Assembly: GCF_015500095.1 (NCBI RefSeq)
Contig: NZ_CP062983.1
Location: 3,286,001-3,350,000, forward strand
DNA length: 64,000 nt
Direction of reading: 5' to 3'
From: Phototrophicus methaneseepsis
GTDB lineage: Bacteria > Chloroflexota > Anaerolineae > Aggregatilineales > Phototrophicaceae
This document shows positions 15,015 through 23,879 of the stretch, in pieces. Each line of letters starts with the position of its first letter. Within the stretch, counting starts at the first letter, position 1. The notes under the pieces were generated by a model. That model saw nothing but the letters and a program-made list of their open reading frames with translations, ran no database searches and was not told where the DNA came from. A program made the translations under genes and the position numbers.

Positions 15015-16385
15015 TTAGCGCGGGACGTAATCCGGCCAGTTGCTGACGATGCTAATCTCTGCATCGTTTTCGGCACGGAGGTCTTCCAGCCAGGCTGCGA
15101 ACTGCTGAGCACTGATTTGCTCGCGCTCGGTTTCTTCCATTTCGCGGTCTTCGCGATCACGGACCTGGATGATATGCCAACCTGCTTCTGTCTGGACGGG
15201 CTCGCTGATTTCACCAATTGGCAGCGTCAGGACAGCATCCCGGAATTCAGGGAAGTAGTTTTCTGCGGCTGCCCAGCCGAGTTCACCGCCTCTGGCGGCA
15301 GAACCCGTATCCTGCGATGCGGCACGAGCTAATTCGCTGAAGGATTCGCCAGCTTGTAGAGCCGCGATGATTTCCTGAGCTTGCTCTTCTGTTTCTACCA
15401 GGATATGCCGTGAGTTGACGTAAGTCGTTGTTGTCTGATCACCAACCACATCTTCTTCCAGGGCATTCCGCAAAGCGAGGCGCTCGAAGAAGGCATCAAT
15501 CGCGTCTGCACCCAGGTTTGCCTGTTGGCGGATGTAGGATGTGAATGCTGTCTGGTTATCGTCAAACAGTGCTTCCTGTGTCGCACGTTGTTCTTCAGGG
15601 AGCGCTGTCGCGGTTGGCTCCAGGGTCGGGAAGGGCGTGCTGGTCAGCGTCATGGTAGCGATAGGCGTTTCGCCTTCTGCCAGTGTCGCTTCTACCGTCG
15701 GCGTAATCGTTGGTGTTTCCGTTGGGATAGACGTCGGCGTTGGCGAGACAAATGGCGTCGCTGTGATCGTTGGTGTTATGGTTGCTGTCGGGTCTGTGCC
15801 AATGAGGGCGACCTCTGTTGGATCATAACCGAAGAAATCATTCACACGCTGATCAACCTGCTCTTCGCTGACGGTGATATTCCGCTCAGCGGCGGCCTGT
15901 TCGATGAGCTTGTCTTCAATCATATCATCAATGACGCGCTGCCCAAGCTGATCCGGGAAGTTCACCTCGTTCAACCATGTGCTATATGGCTCCTGGCTGA
16001 ACTGCTGGTTAATCTGCTCGTCTGTGAAGCCGAAGGCCTGTAACTGAGAAACTGTCCCGTTGATTTGCTGGGTCATGCGGGCACGTTCAAACCTGACGCG
16101 GTCGCGGAACTCACGCACGGTGATGGCTTCGCCATTGACCGTTGCCACTGGCTGGCTGGGGATTACGACCTGGTTAATGAAGAGAGCAATGCCGATCATC
16201 AAAGCAACGACGATGACAATGCCGATAATGCCACGGATAACTAATGTATTGATGGCTTCATCGCGCTCGTGGCGTGTGCGAGGATGACCAAGGAGCCGAT
16301 CCAACCACGCTGGGCTGACGACGCTGGTGTCTTCGCTGCGCGTACGACGCCTGGGTCTTCCGGTGGTTTGTTCGCGTTTTGCCAT
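15015..16385 (-). CDS. Membrane-anchored parvulin-type peptidyl-prolyl isomerase (PrsA/SurA-like)
   Basis: A 456-residue protein that probably assists folding of exported proteins outside the membrane. A basic cytoplasmic tail precedes one transmembrane helix (about 48-71). A SurA-type N domain follows (about 75-195, VATVNGEAITVREFRDRVR). The parvulin rotamase domain spans about 323-410, with SRHILVET, GELGWA and AGWHIIQVRD. Unusually, a Thr/Pro-rich stretch of about 65 residues (198-264) is inserted between the two halves of the chaperone region rather than next to the membrane helix. The gene lies about 230 bases downstream of rpsR on the same strand. Confidence 0.88.
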   Translation of the reverse strand: MAKREQTTGRPRRRTRSEDTSVVSPAWLDRLLGHPRTRHERDEAINTLVIRGIIGIVIVVALMIGIALFINQVVIPSQPVATVNGEAITVREFRDRVRFERARMTQQINGTVSQLQAFGFTDEQINQQFSQEPYSTWLNEVNFPDQLGQRVIDDMIEDKLIEQAAAERNITVSEEQVDQRVNDFFGYDPTEVALIGTDPTATITPTITATPFVSPTPTSIPTETPTITPTVEATLAEGETPIATMTLTSTPFPTLEPTATALPEEQRATQEALFDDNQTAFTSYIRQQANLGADAIDAFFERLALRNALEEDVVGDQTTTTYVNSRHILVETEEQAQEIIAALQAGESFSELARAASQDTGSAARGGELGWAAAENYFPEFRDAVLTLPIGEISEPVQTEAGWHIIQVRDREDREMEETEREQISAQQFAAWLEDLRAENDAEISIVSNWPDYVPR

Positions 16386-16541
16386 ATTTCACTCCGCAAT
16401 TGTGCGTGTTTATGTAACCGTTAGTAATCATAGATTGCAGCCTTGTGCAGCGTGGCGATTCTACACCGGCTGGCGTTCAGTAAAAAGAATAAGCTCTTAG
16501 TTCTTTGAACTGGCGTATTAGGCTGCCTCTTATAATGCAAT

Positions 16542-16573
16542 GAGAGCATAGTTAAGTCGTTAACTATGCCCTC
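16542..16573. other. Inverted repeat downstream of rpsR
   Basis: GCATAGTTAA (16546-16555) and TTAACTATGC (16560-16569) form a perfect 10-base stem with a GTCG loop, extended by three further pairs across one mismatch. It lies about 40 bases past the rpsR stop on the minus strand. Only a weak T-rich stretch follows there, so a terminator function is uncertain. Confidence 0.45.
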
Positions 16574-16613
16574 TGTAGCACTTGCCTGAGATCATCGAGG
16601 ACGGTTCCTCGGA

Positions 16614-16856
16614 CTAATCGCCTGCGTCGATGTAAGACAGGAGCGCCAGATAACGTGCCCGCTTGATTTCTCTTGCGAGTTCACGTTGGCAGCGTGCGCA
16701 GTTACCCGTCTGGCGGCGCGGCTTGATTTTGCCGGTTTCAGACAGGAACTGGTTCAGCGTATCGATGTCTTTATAATCGAAGCACTTGCCCTCTGGGCAG
16801 TAGTATGAACGCTGGCGCCCGCGGCGGCGAGGACGTCTTGCTTTTGGACTTCTCAC
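16614..16856 (-). CDS. rpsR: 30S ribosomal protein S18, zinc-type
   Basis: An 80-residue basic protein with the S18 core ([19 protein letters not shown], then ARYLALLSY). It binds 16S rRNA as a partner of S6 on the small subunit platform. Four cysteines (C20, C25, C53, C56) form a CxxxxC...CxxC set, suggesting the zinc-binding form of S18 rather than the Cys-free form. The N-terminus is rich in Arg ([10 protein letters not shown]). It is the last gene of the classical rpsF-ssb-rpsR order. Confidence 0.96.
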   Translation of the reverse strand: MRSPKARRPRRRGRQRSYYCPEGKCFDYKDIDTLNQFLSETGKIKPRRQTGNCARCQRELAREIKRARYLALLSYIDAGD

Positions 16857-16913
16857 TTTATATTCTCCATTTATCGTATTGAGCCCGATAAGACGCCATC
16901 ACCAGAGCGCGTC

Positions 16914-17312
16914 TTAAAAGGCGTAGTCATCAGATGTGTCGGCGTCGCTGTGGCTCTCGAAGAAACCATTATTGCGCTCGCCTAATAAAATCATCTCGTT
17001 GGCGACGAGTTCTGTTCTGAAATGCTTCTTCCCACTATCGTCTTGCCATCCGCGCGTCTGCAAACGTCCTTCGACGTAGACCTGCTGGCCTTTGTTGAGG
17101 TGACTATTGCAGATTTCCGCTAAGTTGCCCCAGGCGACGACATTGAACCATTCGGTTTCTTCATGTCGTTCGCCTTCGGCGGATGTCCATGTGCGATTGG
17201 TGGCGACACTAAAACTCGTAACAGGTCGCCCACTGGGTGTATAGCGCATTTCAGGATCGCGCCCAACATGGCCGATGATCATGACTTTGTTCAACCCACG
17301 AGACATACTCAT
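16914..17312 (-). CDS. ssb: Single-stranded DNA-binding protein
   Basis: A 132-residue protein with the bacterial SSB OB-fold (about 5-110): NKVMIIGHVGRDPEMRYTPSG, then the TEWFNVVAWG and GQQVYVEGRLQTR segments. The C-terminal tail is short and ends DDYAF, the acidic-aromatic tip that binds partner proteins (usually DDIPF). It protects single-stranded DNA in replication and repair. The linker between OB-fold and tail is shorter than in E. coli SSB. Located between rpsF and rpsR as in many bacteria. Confidence 0.95.
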   Translation of the reverse strand: MSMSRGLNKVMIIGHVGRDPEMRYTPSGRPVTSFSVATNRTWTSAEGERHEETEWFNVVAWGNLAEICNSHLNKGQQVYVEGRLQTRGWQDDSGKKHFRTELVANEMILLGERNNGFFESHSDADTSDDYAF

Positions 17313-17394
17313 TCCCCCTAAGCCTGAGCATTACAATGAAAACCATCACTGTAGTAAGCAAAGGGTATTATAGCGCATCCCGTGCAGTGCGGCC

Positions 17395-17871
17395 TTACTC
17401 TTCTTCGTCGCTGTCTTCTTCAGCTTCTTCTTCAGCAGCATCCGCTTCTTCTGCGGGTGCTTCTTCTGCATCGTCAGCGGGGGTTTCTTCTGCAGGTGTT
17501 TCTTCTGCAGGGGCGGAAGTTGTTTCTGGCGCGCTTTCATTGGCTTCTCCGCGCGCTTCGCGTTCAGCATCTTCATCACGGATGATGAGATAACGCAAAA
17601 GCGGGCTGAAAACCTTTAGATTGAGTTCCAGTTCTGGTAAGTGCTGTGGGTCAACATCGGCACTGATGATGATGTAAAAACCATCGCGCTGACCATCAAT
17701 TTCGTAAGCCAGCTTGCGGCGGCCAAAATGACTGCGGTCAATACGTGTGACGCTGCCGAACTCGTTGTCTTCGCCTTCGATCCAGCTAACAACCTGGTCA
17801 AGAGCGGCTTGCATTTCGTCGTCGTTAGACAAAATGCGGAATATGAAAGTTAACTCGTATGGACGTTTCAT
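17395..17871 (-). CDS. rpsF: 30S ribosomal protein S6 with long acidic tail
   Basis: A 158-residue protein. The first 95 residues are the S6 fold (MKRPYELTFIFRI, SHFGRRKLAYEIDGQRDGFY, LRYLIIRDEDA). After that comes an Ala/Glu-rich tail of about 60 residues ending in SDEEE, much longer than in most S6 proteins; E. coli S6 carries a short poly-Glu tail. I start at the ATG at 17869-17871, which matches the family; an AAAGGAG box lies 14 bases upstream, a rather long spacing, so a non-ATG start a few codons earlier is possible. It heads the rpsF-ssb-rpsR operon and is preceded by a candidate S6:S18-binding leader. Confidence 0.95.
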   Translation of the reverse strand: MKRPYELTFIFRILSNDDEMQAALDQVVSWIEGEDNEFGSVTRIDRSHFGRRKLAYEIDGQRDGFYIIISADVDPQHLPELELNLKVFSPLLRYLIIRDEDAEREARGEANESAPETTSAPAEETPAEETPADDAEEAPAEEADAAEEEAEEDSDEEE

Positions 17872-17903
17872 CGGGAGAATGATTGCTCCTTTCCCTGGAT
17901 AAA

Positions 17904-17936
17904 GCCCCACTTTGCACGAGCGTGCGGGTGTGGAGC
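17904..17936 (-). ncRNA. Candidate S6:S18-binding mRNA leader motif of rpsF
   Basis: In the rpsF leader (minus strand) GCTCCAC (17936-17930) pairs with GTGGGGC (17910-17904). Inside this, GCAC and GTGC form a second stem capped by GCTC. The two stems are separated by an asymmetric internal loop with ACCC on the 5' side, flanked by G so that it holds a CCG element, and AAA on the 3' side. A bulged CCG between two helices is the hallmark described for the S6:S18 autoregulatory motif. The position, about 35 bases before the rpsF start and overlapping its upstream leader, fits translational feedback. Confidence 0.55.
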
Positions 17937-18016
17937 GGAAAGATACTGATTGTTTTGTTGTCTTTTTGTTTTATAGACCGAGAAATACTACAGGAAGGAC
18001 CGCCATTTAGCAACGG

Positions 18017-19495
18017 TTAATCACGGATCGTTGTATCCAGAGTGGTGAATTTTTCTTTTTGTTGCAGCACAAGGCGCGAACTCGCGAGGCATAAGGCGAT
18101 AATCAACCAGAACCATGTAATGGATGCCTGGAAGTCCTGCCGGAAGAAATAGAGATCTGCCACAGCGTTGACCAGTGCAGTGAACAGGGCAATATGGTAC
18201 CCCAGATGGATAGATTCCAATTCGGGGTTATTGCGCGCATAGTGCCATGCTTTGTAGCCATAGCGGAAGACCGCGGCCATCGCCAGTAAGAAGAAAAAGA
18301 CGCCAATGAGGCCGATCTTGTTTGCCATAATCAGGTACATATTGGCGACATCTGTATAGACCGCTGCTGTGGGTGTTCCCGTAAAGCCAATGCCAACAGC
18401 CGGATACTGGCTGATGAGTTCGAGCGAATCCGTCCATTCACCGATGCGCATTTGTGTGGCGAGATCAGCTCCCTGGAATGCCTGGAAGATGCGATCCACA
18501 TAGTTTTGCGTCTGAGGTAATAACAGCAGCGATGCAGCCGCCAATGCCAGCAAAGGCAAAAAGCGACGATAACGAATGAATGCGATTACCGTCAGCCCAG
18601 CGCCAAATGCCAGGAAGGACGCACGCGAGGATGAAAGGACTAATGCCAACCCGACCAGCAGCAGAGCGCCCATTGTGACCCATCGGTTACGCAGGACAGG
18701 ACGGCGGGCGAAGACCTGGGGTGCAAACAGCGCTGCTGAAGTCGCCAGCAGGCCACCCAGGGTATTCGGGTCGACCCAGGTGCCGATGGCACGCTCACCA
18801 AGTGCAGGGTCAGATTCAATGTAACGTATGACATTCCCGCCTGGATAGCCAAATCGCTCCAGACGAATCAGGATGCTGTTCGCGGTGGCATCATTGAGCA
18901 AGTAGAGGCCAATCGCGATAAAAGCCTGTGCGCTGACCAATACCAGGATCACCAACACGAGCTGCCGTAAGGTGCGCGGCTCTCTCAGGTAATCAACCAG
19001 AATATAGACCATGCCGATGCTGAGCAGTGTTTCCGCGAATTGGCGGAGTGTGTTGCTATCTGGCATGCCGTAACGTAGCCCGACCATAAAAGCGAAGATC
19101 AGCCACATGATATACAGCGTTACGAAGAGATGGGGTGGCGTGAGCTGTATGTTACGTCGCCTGCCCGTCATCCACAGGATGAGATACACCATTACAAATG
19201 CACCCAGGCTGAGATCAAGTAGGGTCGGCGTGAATCCAATCTTGAAGGGCAGGGTGCCGAACGGTAATAAAAATAAGATCGTCATCGCGATATAAAGCGC
19301 TGCACGCACATCTGTGAGTAAATACAACCCCACCAGCAGTGCCACGGCGACAATCAGCGTATAGAGTGGCCCGATTGTGGCGATCCCTAGGCCCATGAGC
19401 CCGCCGCTGATGCCAATTGCAAGGCCAATCAGAATGGCATAAATACGCCGATCTAATTGTGCAATCCAGTTCTGTAGGGCTTTAGTGGCGTTCAT
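18017..19495 (-). CDS. O-antigen ligase/polymerase family membrane protein
   Basis: A 492-residue protein with about 12 transmembrane helices and a larger loop before the last group, the layout of the Wzy/WaaL (Wzy_C) family. The segment LSSSRASFLAFGAG (about 290-303) matches the conserved core of that domain, and VGIGFTGTPTAA (about 382-393) the following loop. Such proteins join or polymerise lipid-linked glycans on the outer face of the membrane. Its start overlaps the end of the YfhO-like gene by 14 bases, so it is translated with the glycan genes upstream. Ligase and polymerase cannot be told apart by sequence alone. Confidence 0.8.
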   Translation of the reverse strand: MNATKALQNWIAQLDRRIYAILIGLAIGISGGLMGLGIATIGPLYTLIVAVALLVGLYLLTDVRAALYIAMTILFLLPFGTLPFKIGFTPTLLDLSLGAFVMVYLILWMTGRRRNIQLTPPHLFVTLYIMWLIFAFMVGLRYGMPDSNTLRQFAETLLSIGMVYILVDYLREPRTLRQLVLVILVLVSAQAFIAIGLYLLNDATANSILIRLERFGYPGGNVIRYIESDPALGERAIGTWVDPNTLGGLLATSAALFAPQVFARRPVLRNRWVTMGALLLVGLALVLSSSRASFLAFGAGLTVIAFIRYRRFLPLLALAAASLLLLPQTQNYVDRIFQAFQGADLATQMRIGEWTDSLELISQYPAVGIGFTGTPTAAVYTDVANMYLIMANKIGLIGVFFFLLAMAAVFRYGYKAWHYARNNPELESIHLGYHIALFTALVNAVADLYFFRQDFQASITWFWLIIALCLASSRLVLQQKEKFTTLDTTIRD

Positions 19496-21722
19496 GGCGC
19501 CCTTTCACGATCACATGCATCAAGCTCAACCCCGCCAGTATAGCCAAAGCGAGCCAGGTTCCCAGGCTCAAGATAGCCCCGATATGATAAATCGACGGGT
19601 TATAGACGATCTCAATCGTATGCTGCCCGGCAGGAACTTCCAGGGCCATGAGTGTGCCGTAGGCCCTGCGAATAGAGATTGGCTGGCCGTCGAGGGTCGC
19701 TTGCCAGCCCGGATAATCGACCTGAGCCAGAGAAAGCAGCGCATTTTCAGGCGTAGAAGCTTCTAAACGGAGCCGTTCCGGTTCATAAGAAGTTACTGTG
19801 ACTGTACCCGTATCAGGTGCCTCCTGGGGTAGGGGCTGTGTGGGTTCCCCCAACAAAATAACGGACTCACGAGGTTCATAATCCGGATCATCGAGTAAGG
19901 CTAGTGCGAATGCATCGCTATCGACCACATCCGCGTGATAGAACAGCATGGCGAAGGGACGCGGGTCATTTAATTGGTGCAGATAGACCGTGCCCTCGCT
20001 ATCTTGTCCTTCTTGAATGATGGTCGTGGGCACGTGTAGCTGATCTCGTTCACTGTAGACGTACTTCACAGCGAAAAGCTCCCAGGCCAGCGGGTTGTTG
20101 ATGTAATTGGCGTAGATGAGATCGTAGGCACTGCCTAGGAAGAGCGGGCTAATGCCGCGAATATCCATAATGTTATACAGGCTGCCGTAATTGGCTTGTA
20201 ACCCTCTGAAGCCATCAACGCGGAATGGGCCTGATGTGTCTGCGATAACGGGAGCCAGTAAGTCATGTGTATTCATATCGAGTTGCTGCATGGCAGGGAT
20301 GGAATCGTAGTTGGCTTCGCTGTCAATATTGACGGTGAATAGCTCGAATATGATGATCCCAACGATAGCTGCTGGCAAAATATATCGTGGGAAGCGTGAT
20401 TGCGGCAGGTAACTGATTGCAGCAGCATTGACACAGGCAATTACGGTGCTAAGGACGCTGATGCTGATATATGATGCGTAGGCATCTCGATTGCCAAGCC
20501 AAGCCACGATGATAAACATACCCAATAGCCCGATGACTGCGGCAAATGCCCAGGCTGCTCGTCGTAACCATTTGCCATTGAGTTCATTGGGCCATACTGA
20601 TAGGCCGGTGCCTGCTAAGATCGCCAGGCTACTTGCGACCAGAAATGCAGCTCGTTCCTGCCCACGGAAAAAACGCAGCCCTGGCAGAATGTAATAAGCG
20701 GCATGATAGAGAACACTGTTGCCACCAAAGCTAAAAAGCAGTGCTAATAGGCCAATAATGGCCCAGAAGCGGCTATCTTGTAGGCGAGTACGGATGGCAT
20801 ATGCAGTCAGGATGAGCGCAGGTATCCCTACGTACAAAGGCGACCATAAGCTGACGGAACCTGGCAAAATGAACTGAATGACATCCTGAAGCGGGAAACC
20901 ATTGCGCTTGGCATTAAAACCGAACTCAGAGCGCGTCGCCAGAGCGAGATACTGCGCACCGGGTAGCAGGGTCACTGCTGTTGCCCCTACAGTGACAATT
21001 CCCAAAAAGATCGTCCCAAGCAAAAACGTTCGCCAGCTTAACCGCTGCTGGTAGATGCGGTAGCCATAATATGCGACGAAAACATAGGTCATGAACCAGC
21101 TTGTTTGGGGATGGCCTGCCAACCACGAGAGGCCCAGCGCTGCACCTGTGAGCGCTAACCAGCGCCATTGATGCCCTTGCTGGGTTGCTAGCAGAATGCC
21201 AGTTGCCCCAAGTGGCAGCCAGATGGCTGCTTCTAGCAAGGCCAATTGCAGCGGTGGGTACCCTGTGGTGAAGCCGCCATAGGCCATGATGACGGCCCCT
21301 GCAAAAGCCCCGTATCGACTGCTGATATTTCTTATAGTCAATAACCTGAGATAGAGGTACATCAACGCGGAAAGCAGCAGCACATGAAACGCAGCTTCTA
21401 GCTGGAGCGCATTGTATGACCATGCTCCTGCTAGCTTGCTGAAGAAAATCGTGATTAGGCGAGGCGGATAAAACACAGCGGCTTGTGTATCCGCGATGAA
21501 GGGCAAGCCCCCGTTGTTATACGGATTCCATAGGGGGATTTCACCCTCGCTCATGCGCTGATATTGGTAAGCTCCAAATGCAACGAACTGACCAGAAAAA
21601 TCCCCTTTTGTGAAGGAAGCTTGATCAGCGGCAATAGGCGTCAGTATGCGCCAGAAGAATAACACCCATAAGAGCACAAGACCCAGTAAGGCGAATAAAT
21701 CTCCACGATAGCGCCTAAACAT
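19482..21722 (-). CDS. YfhO-like multi-pass membrane protein (GT-C type)
   Basis: A 746-residue protein with an N-terminal block of about 12-14 transmembrane helices and a C-terminal extracytoplasmic beta-rich region (about 600-715, PEGNALLSL-like and VDYPGWQATLDG), ending in a last helix. The first loop motif KGDFSGQFVAFGAYQYQRM and the GEIPLWNPYNNGGLPF stretch are typical of YfhO proteins, which decorate wall polymers or lipids with sugars in Firmicutes. It lies between GT4 and ligase-like genes and overlaps both neighbours by 8 and 14 bases, so it belongs to the glycan operon. Donor and acceptor are unknown. Confidence 0.8.
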   Translation of the reverse strand: MFRRYRGDLFALLGLVLLWVLFFWRILTPIAADQASFTKGDFSGQFVAFGAYQYQRMSEGEIPLWNPYNNGGLPFIADTQAAVFYPPRLITIFFSKLAGAWSYNALQLEAAFHVLLLSALMYLYLRLLTIRNISSRYGAFAGAVIMAYGGFTTGYPPLQLALLEAAIWLPLGATGILLATQQGHQWRWLALTGAALGLSWLAGHPQTSWFMTYVFVAYYGYRIYQQRLSWRTFLLGTIFLGIVTVGATAVTLLPGAQYLALATRSEFGFNAKRNGFPLQDVIQFILPGSVSLWSPLYVGIPALILTAYAIRTRLQDSRFWAIIGLLALLFSFGGNSVLYHAAYYILPGLRFFRGQERAAFLVASSLAILAGTGLSVWPNELNGKWLRRAAWAFAAVIGLLGMFIIVAWLGNRDAYASYISISVLSTVIACVNAAAISYLPQSRFPRYILPAAIVGIIIFELFTVNIDSEANYDSIPAMQQLDMNTHDLLAPVIADTSGPFRVDGFRGLQANYGSLYNIMDIRGISPLFLGSAYDLIYANYINNPLAWELFAVKYVYSERDQLHVPTTIIQEGQDSEGTVYLHQLNDPRPFAMLFYHADVVDSDAFALALLDDPDYEPRESVILLGEPTQPLPQEAPDTGTVTVTSYEPERLRLEASTPENALLSLAQVDYPGWQATLDGQPISIRRAYGTLMALEVPAGQHTIEIVYNPSIYHIGAILSLGTWLALAILAGLSLMHVIVKGRHERH

Positions 21723-22848
21723 GGGCTGCTCTCACGATGCTCGTTAAAAAGTTACTGGTCTGTTGCGTAATGGTCGGCCATTCGAATGACTTGCTGATGG
21801 TTGCTACATTATTTTGCAGCCGCTCAATTTCTTCGGGATGATCACGCAGATAGGCAATCGCATGGGCTAATTCCCTTGCATCATCAGGCGGCACAAGGCA
21901 AAAAGCTTCATCTGTAATGGCTGGCACCGGGACGGCAGGCTGCGTCGTGACGATAGCACATTCTTGCTCAATGGCTGCTAACAAAGACCCTCGCCGGAAT
22001 GAGGCCCCATCACGGAAGGGGAGCGCGACAATATCGGCGGCTGTGAGATAAGCAGCGACTTCTTCATTGGGGAGGTAACCCGTCCAGGTGACGTTTTCTT
22101 CCAGGGATAGGGCATGGATTAAGGCATCAATGGTATCGGCATAGTCTGCGTTTGTTGGGTCGGAGGCCCCTGTGCGCCCCCCCAAAATAACGAGTTTGAT
22201 TGCCGGGGTTGTTTGTTTGATCTGGTTAATGGCTTCCAGGAGGGTATCCATCCCTTTTGTGTGGTTCATAAATCCGAAAAATGCAATTAAGAAGTCTTCG
22301 TGTACGGCTCCGGCTTTCTTACGACGGCGTACAGGTTTAATTATTGGGTTATCAACGATGTTCGTGCCGATGCGAATCATGGTTTTATGCGGGATATCAG
22401 CCAATTCTTGGAAATCTTCTTCGTTGGTGAGGATGCATCCTGCGGCAGTTCGCGCCAGATGGCGCACAATCCATGGACGCAGGGGACCCGCCTTTGGGAA
22501 TAGATAAGGGAAGCGCAGATCATGAAATGTAATCACAATTGGCCGACCCATCAGAGTGGGTAAGAAATGAATCCAGGGCGACATATCATAGGCTGCGGTC
22601 TGGTATTGCAGGTTAATCACATCAAGCTGGTTATCTCCGGCCCAGGCGTTCAGCTTGCGGACAGTTCCCAAGCCCCAATGATGGCAGGTTGTTATAGGTA
22701 GTGACTCCTGCTGTTGCATAGCTTTATCGCTGGTGAAGATGAAAACGTCGTGCCCAGACTGTGCAAGATATTTAGCCAGGATATGCGTGAAGGCCCCGAC
22801 CCCACCTTGCATAGGGGGATATTCGCCCGTAACCAGTCCAATTCGCAT
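21715..22848 (-). CDS. Glycosyltransferase family 4
   Basis: A 377-residue GT-B fold enzyme. The N-terminal domain begins MRIGLVTGEYPPMQGGVGAF, the typical acceptor-side loop of GT4 enzymes. The C-terminal donor domain has LVILGGRTG, TWTGYLPNEEVAAYL and PFRDGASFRRGSLLAAIE, the last providing the nucleotide-sugar Glu. It presumably adds a sugar to a lipid-linked glycan at the cytoplasmic face. The gene lies 6 bases after GT2 and overlaps the YfhO-like gene by 8 bases. GDP-D-rhamnose, made by the Gmd/Rmd pair of the same run, is a reasonable donor but this is inference. Confidence 0.88.
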   Translation of the reverse strand: MRIGLVTGEYPPMQGGVGAFTHILAKYLAQSGHDVFIFTSDKAMQQQESLPITTCHHWGLGTVRKLNAWAGDNQLDVINLQYQTAAYDMSPWIHFLPTLMGRPIVITFHDLRFPYLFPKAGPLRPWIVRHLARTAAGCILTNEEDFQELADIPHKTMIRIGTNIVDNPIIKPVRRRKKAGAVHEDFLIAFFGFMNHTKGMDTLLEAINQIKQTTPAIKLVILGGRTGASDPTNADYADTIDALIHALSLEENVTWTGYLPNEEVAAYLTAADIVALPFRDGASFRRGSLLAAIEQECAIVTTQPAVPVPAITDEAFCLVPPDDARELAHAIAYLRDHPEEIERLQNNVATISKSFEWPTITQQTSNFLTSIVRAAHV

Positions 22849-22854
22849 CGCAAT

Positions 22855-23784
22855 TTATAGCCCAGAACGCAAAACTTCACGATAAGCCGCAATGCGGTCG
22901 CGACGCATATCTGGCTTGTGGCCAAGTGCCTGTTTTAAGCGTTCGATGAAGATTTGCCAACGATAGTTCAATTTGAGGAAGAAGCGTAAGAAAGCTGCAA
23001 ATGCTTTGCCATGGTATTTTTCAAAGTAGCGGATTTTACTCTTCTGGAAGTAGATATGTTTCCAGGCGCCGGCTTGATCGCTGCTTTTACCCCCATGATG
23101 AATGATTTGTGCTGTTCCTAAGTAGACGACACGCCAGCCAGCATCTTTAGCTCGATGGCACCAATCCATTTCTTCGCTATACATCGTGTAGCCTTCATCC
23201 AAGCCACCTGTTTGTTCATAGACTTCGCGTCGGACCATCATGGCTGAGCCTTGCACCCAATCGACATCAAATGTCCCGGTGTCGTCTTGGTCCACAACGT
23301 AGTAATGGTTGAGCATGGATTTTGGCGTATAAGGTTGCAGCCAGGTACTTTCGAAGAAGGCCAGCATCCGTGTTGGGAATCGTCTGCGAGTTGATTGTGT
23401 CGTGCCATCACTATTGAGCGTGTGCGGCCCAACGATACCAACCTGTGGGTTAGTATCCATATAGGCGATTATTTCTTGCAGCGCGTGATCGATCACTTCT
23501 GTATCCGGGTTCAGGAGCAGGAGATAGTGCCCCTTAGCTGCTTGTAAGCCTATGTTATTGGCGCGTGTAAAGCCAATATTCTCTGACTGAGCCAGCAGCT
23601 GGACCTGTGGGTAAGATTGTTGGACCATCTCGACGGTGCCGTCTGTGCTGCCTGAATCAACGATGATGATTTCTGCGGATGGTTGCGCATCTTGAGCCAA
23701 GATGCCGCTTTGTTCGATGCTGTTCAGGCATTGGGCGAGCAGGTCTTTGACGTTCCAACTGACGATAATGATCGATAGTTCCAT
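22855..23784 (-). CDS. Glycosyltransferase family 2, rhamnosyltransferase-like
   Basis: A 309-residue GT-A enzyme. It starts MELSIIIVSWNVKDLLAQCL, a common start in rhamnosyltransferase-type GT2 proteins. The nucleotide-binding region is IIIVDSGSTDGT, the DxD region is LLNPDTEV, and GLDEGYTMYSEEMDWCHR follows as the acceptor-site ED motif. The C-terminus ends in a basic amphipathic region that may touch the membrane. It lies within the glycan run, 95 bases after tatD and 6 bases before the GT4 gene. Substrate assignment beyond the family is not possible. Confidence 0.88.
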   Translation of the reverse strand: MELSIIIVSWNVKDLLAQCLNSIEQSGILAQDAQPSAEIIIVDSGSTDGTVEMVQQSYPQVQLLAQSENIGFTRANNIGLQAAKGHYLLLLNPDTEVIDHALQEIIAYMDTNPQVGIVGPHTLNSDGTTQSTRRRFPTRMLAFFESTWLQPYTPKSMLNHYYVVDQDDTGTFDVDWVQGSAMMVRREVYEQTGGLDEGYTMYSEEMDWCHRAKDAGWRVVYLGTAQIIHHGGKSSDQAGAWKHIYFQKSKIRYFEKYHGKAFAAFLRFFLKLNYRWQIFIERLKQALGHKPDMRRDRIAAYREVLRSGL

Positions 23785-23879
23785 AAGGATGTACCTACCA
23801 GGCGGATAGAATGCCAGATAATGCAGAGATTACCTGACATTGACATCTGGGCATAGGGTGAAGCTCCCTGCGAAATGGC

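Noticed and set aside
15613-15840. Short-period repeats in the Thr/Pro linker codons as a CRISPR or minisatellite
   Set aside because: The repetition follows from TPT-type codons in frame, has no fixed repeat-spacer length and sits within a conserved gene.
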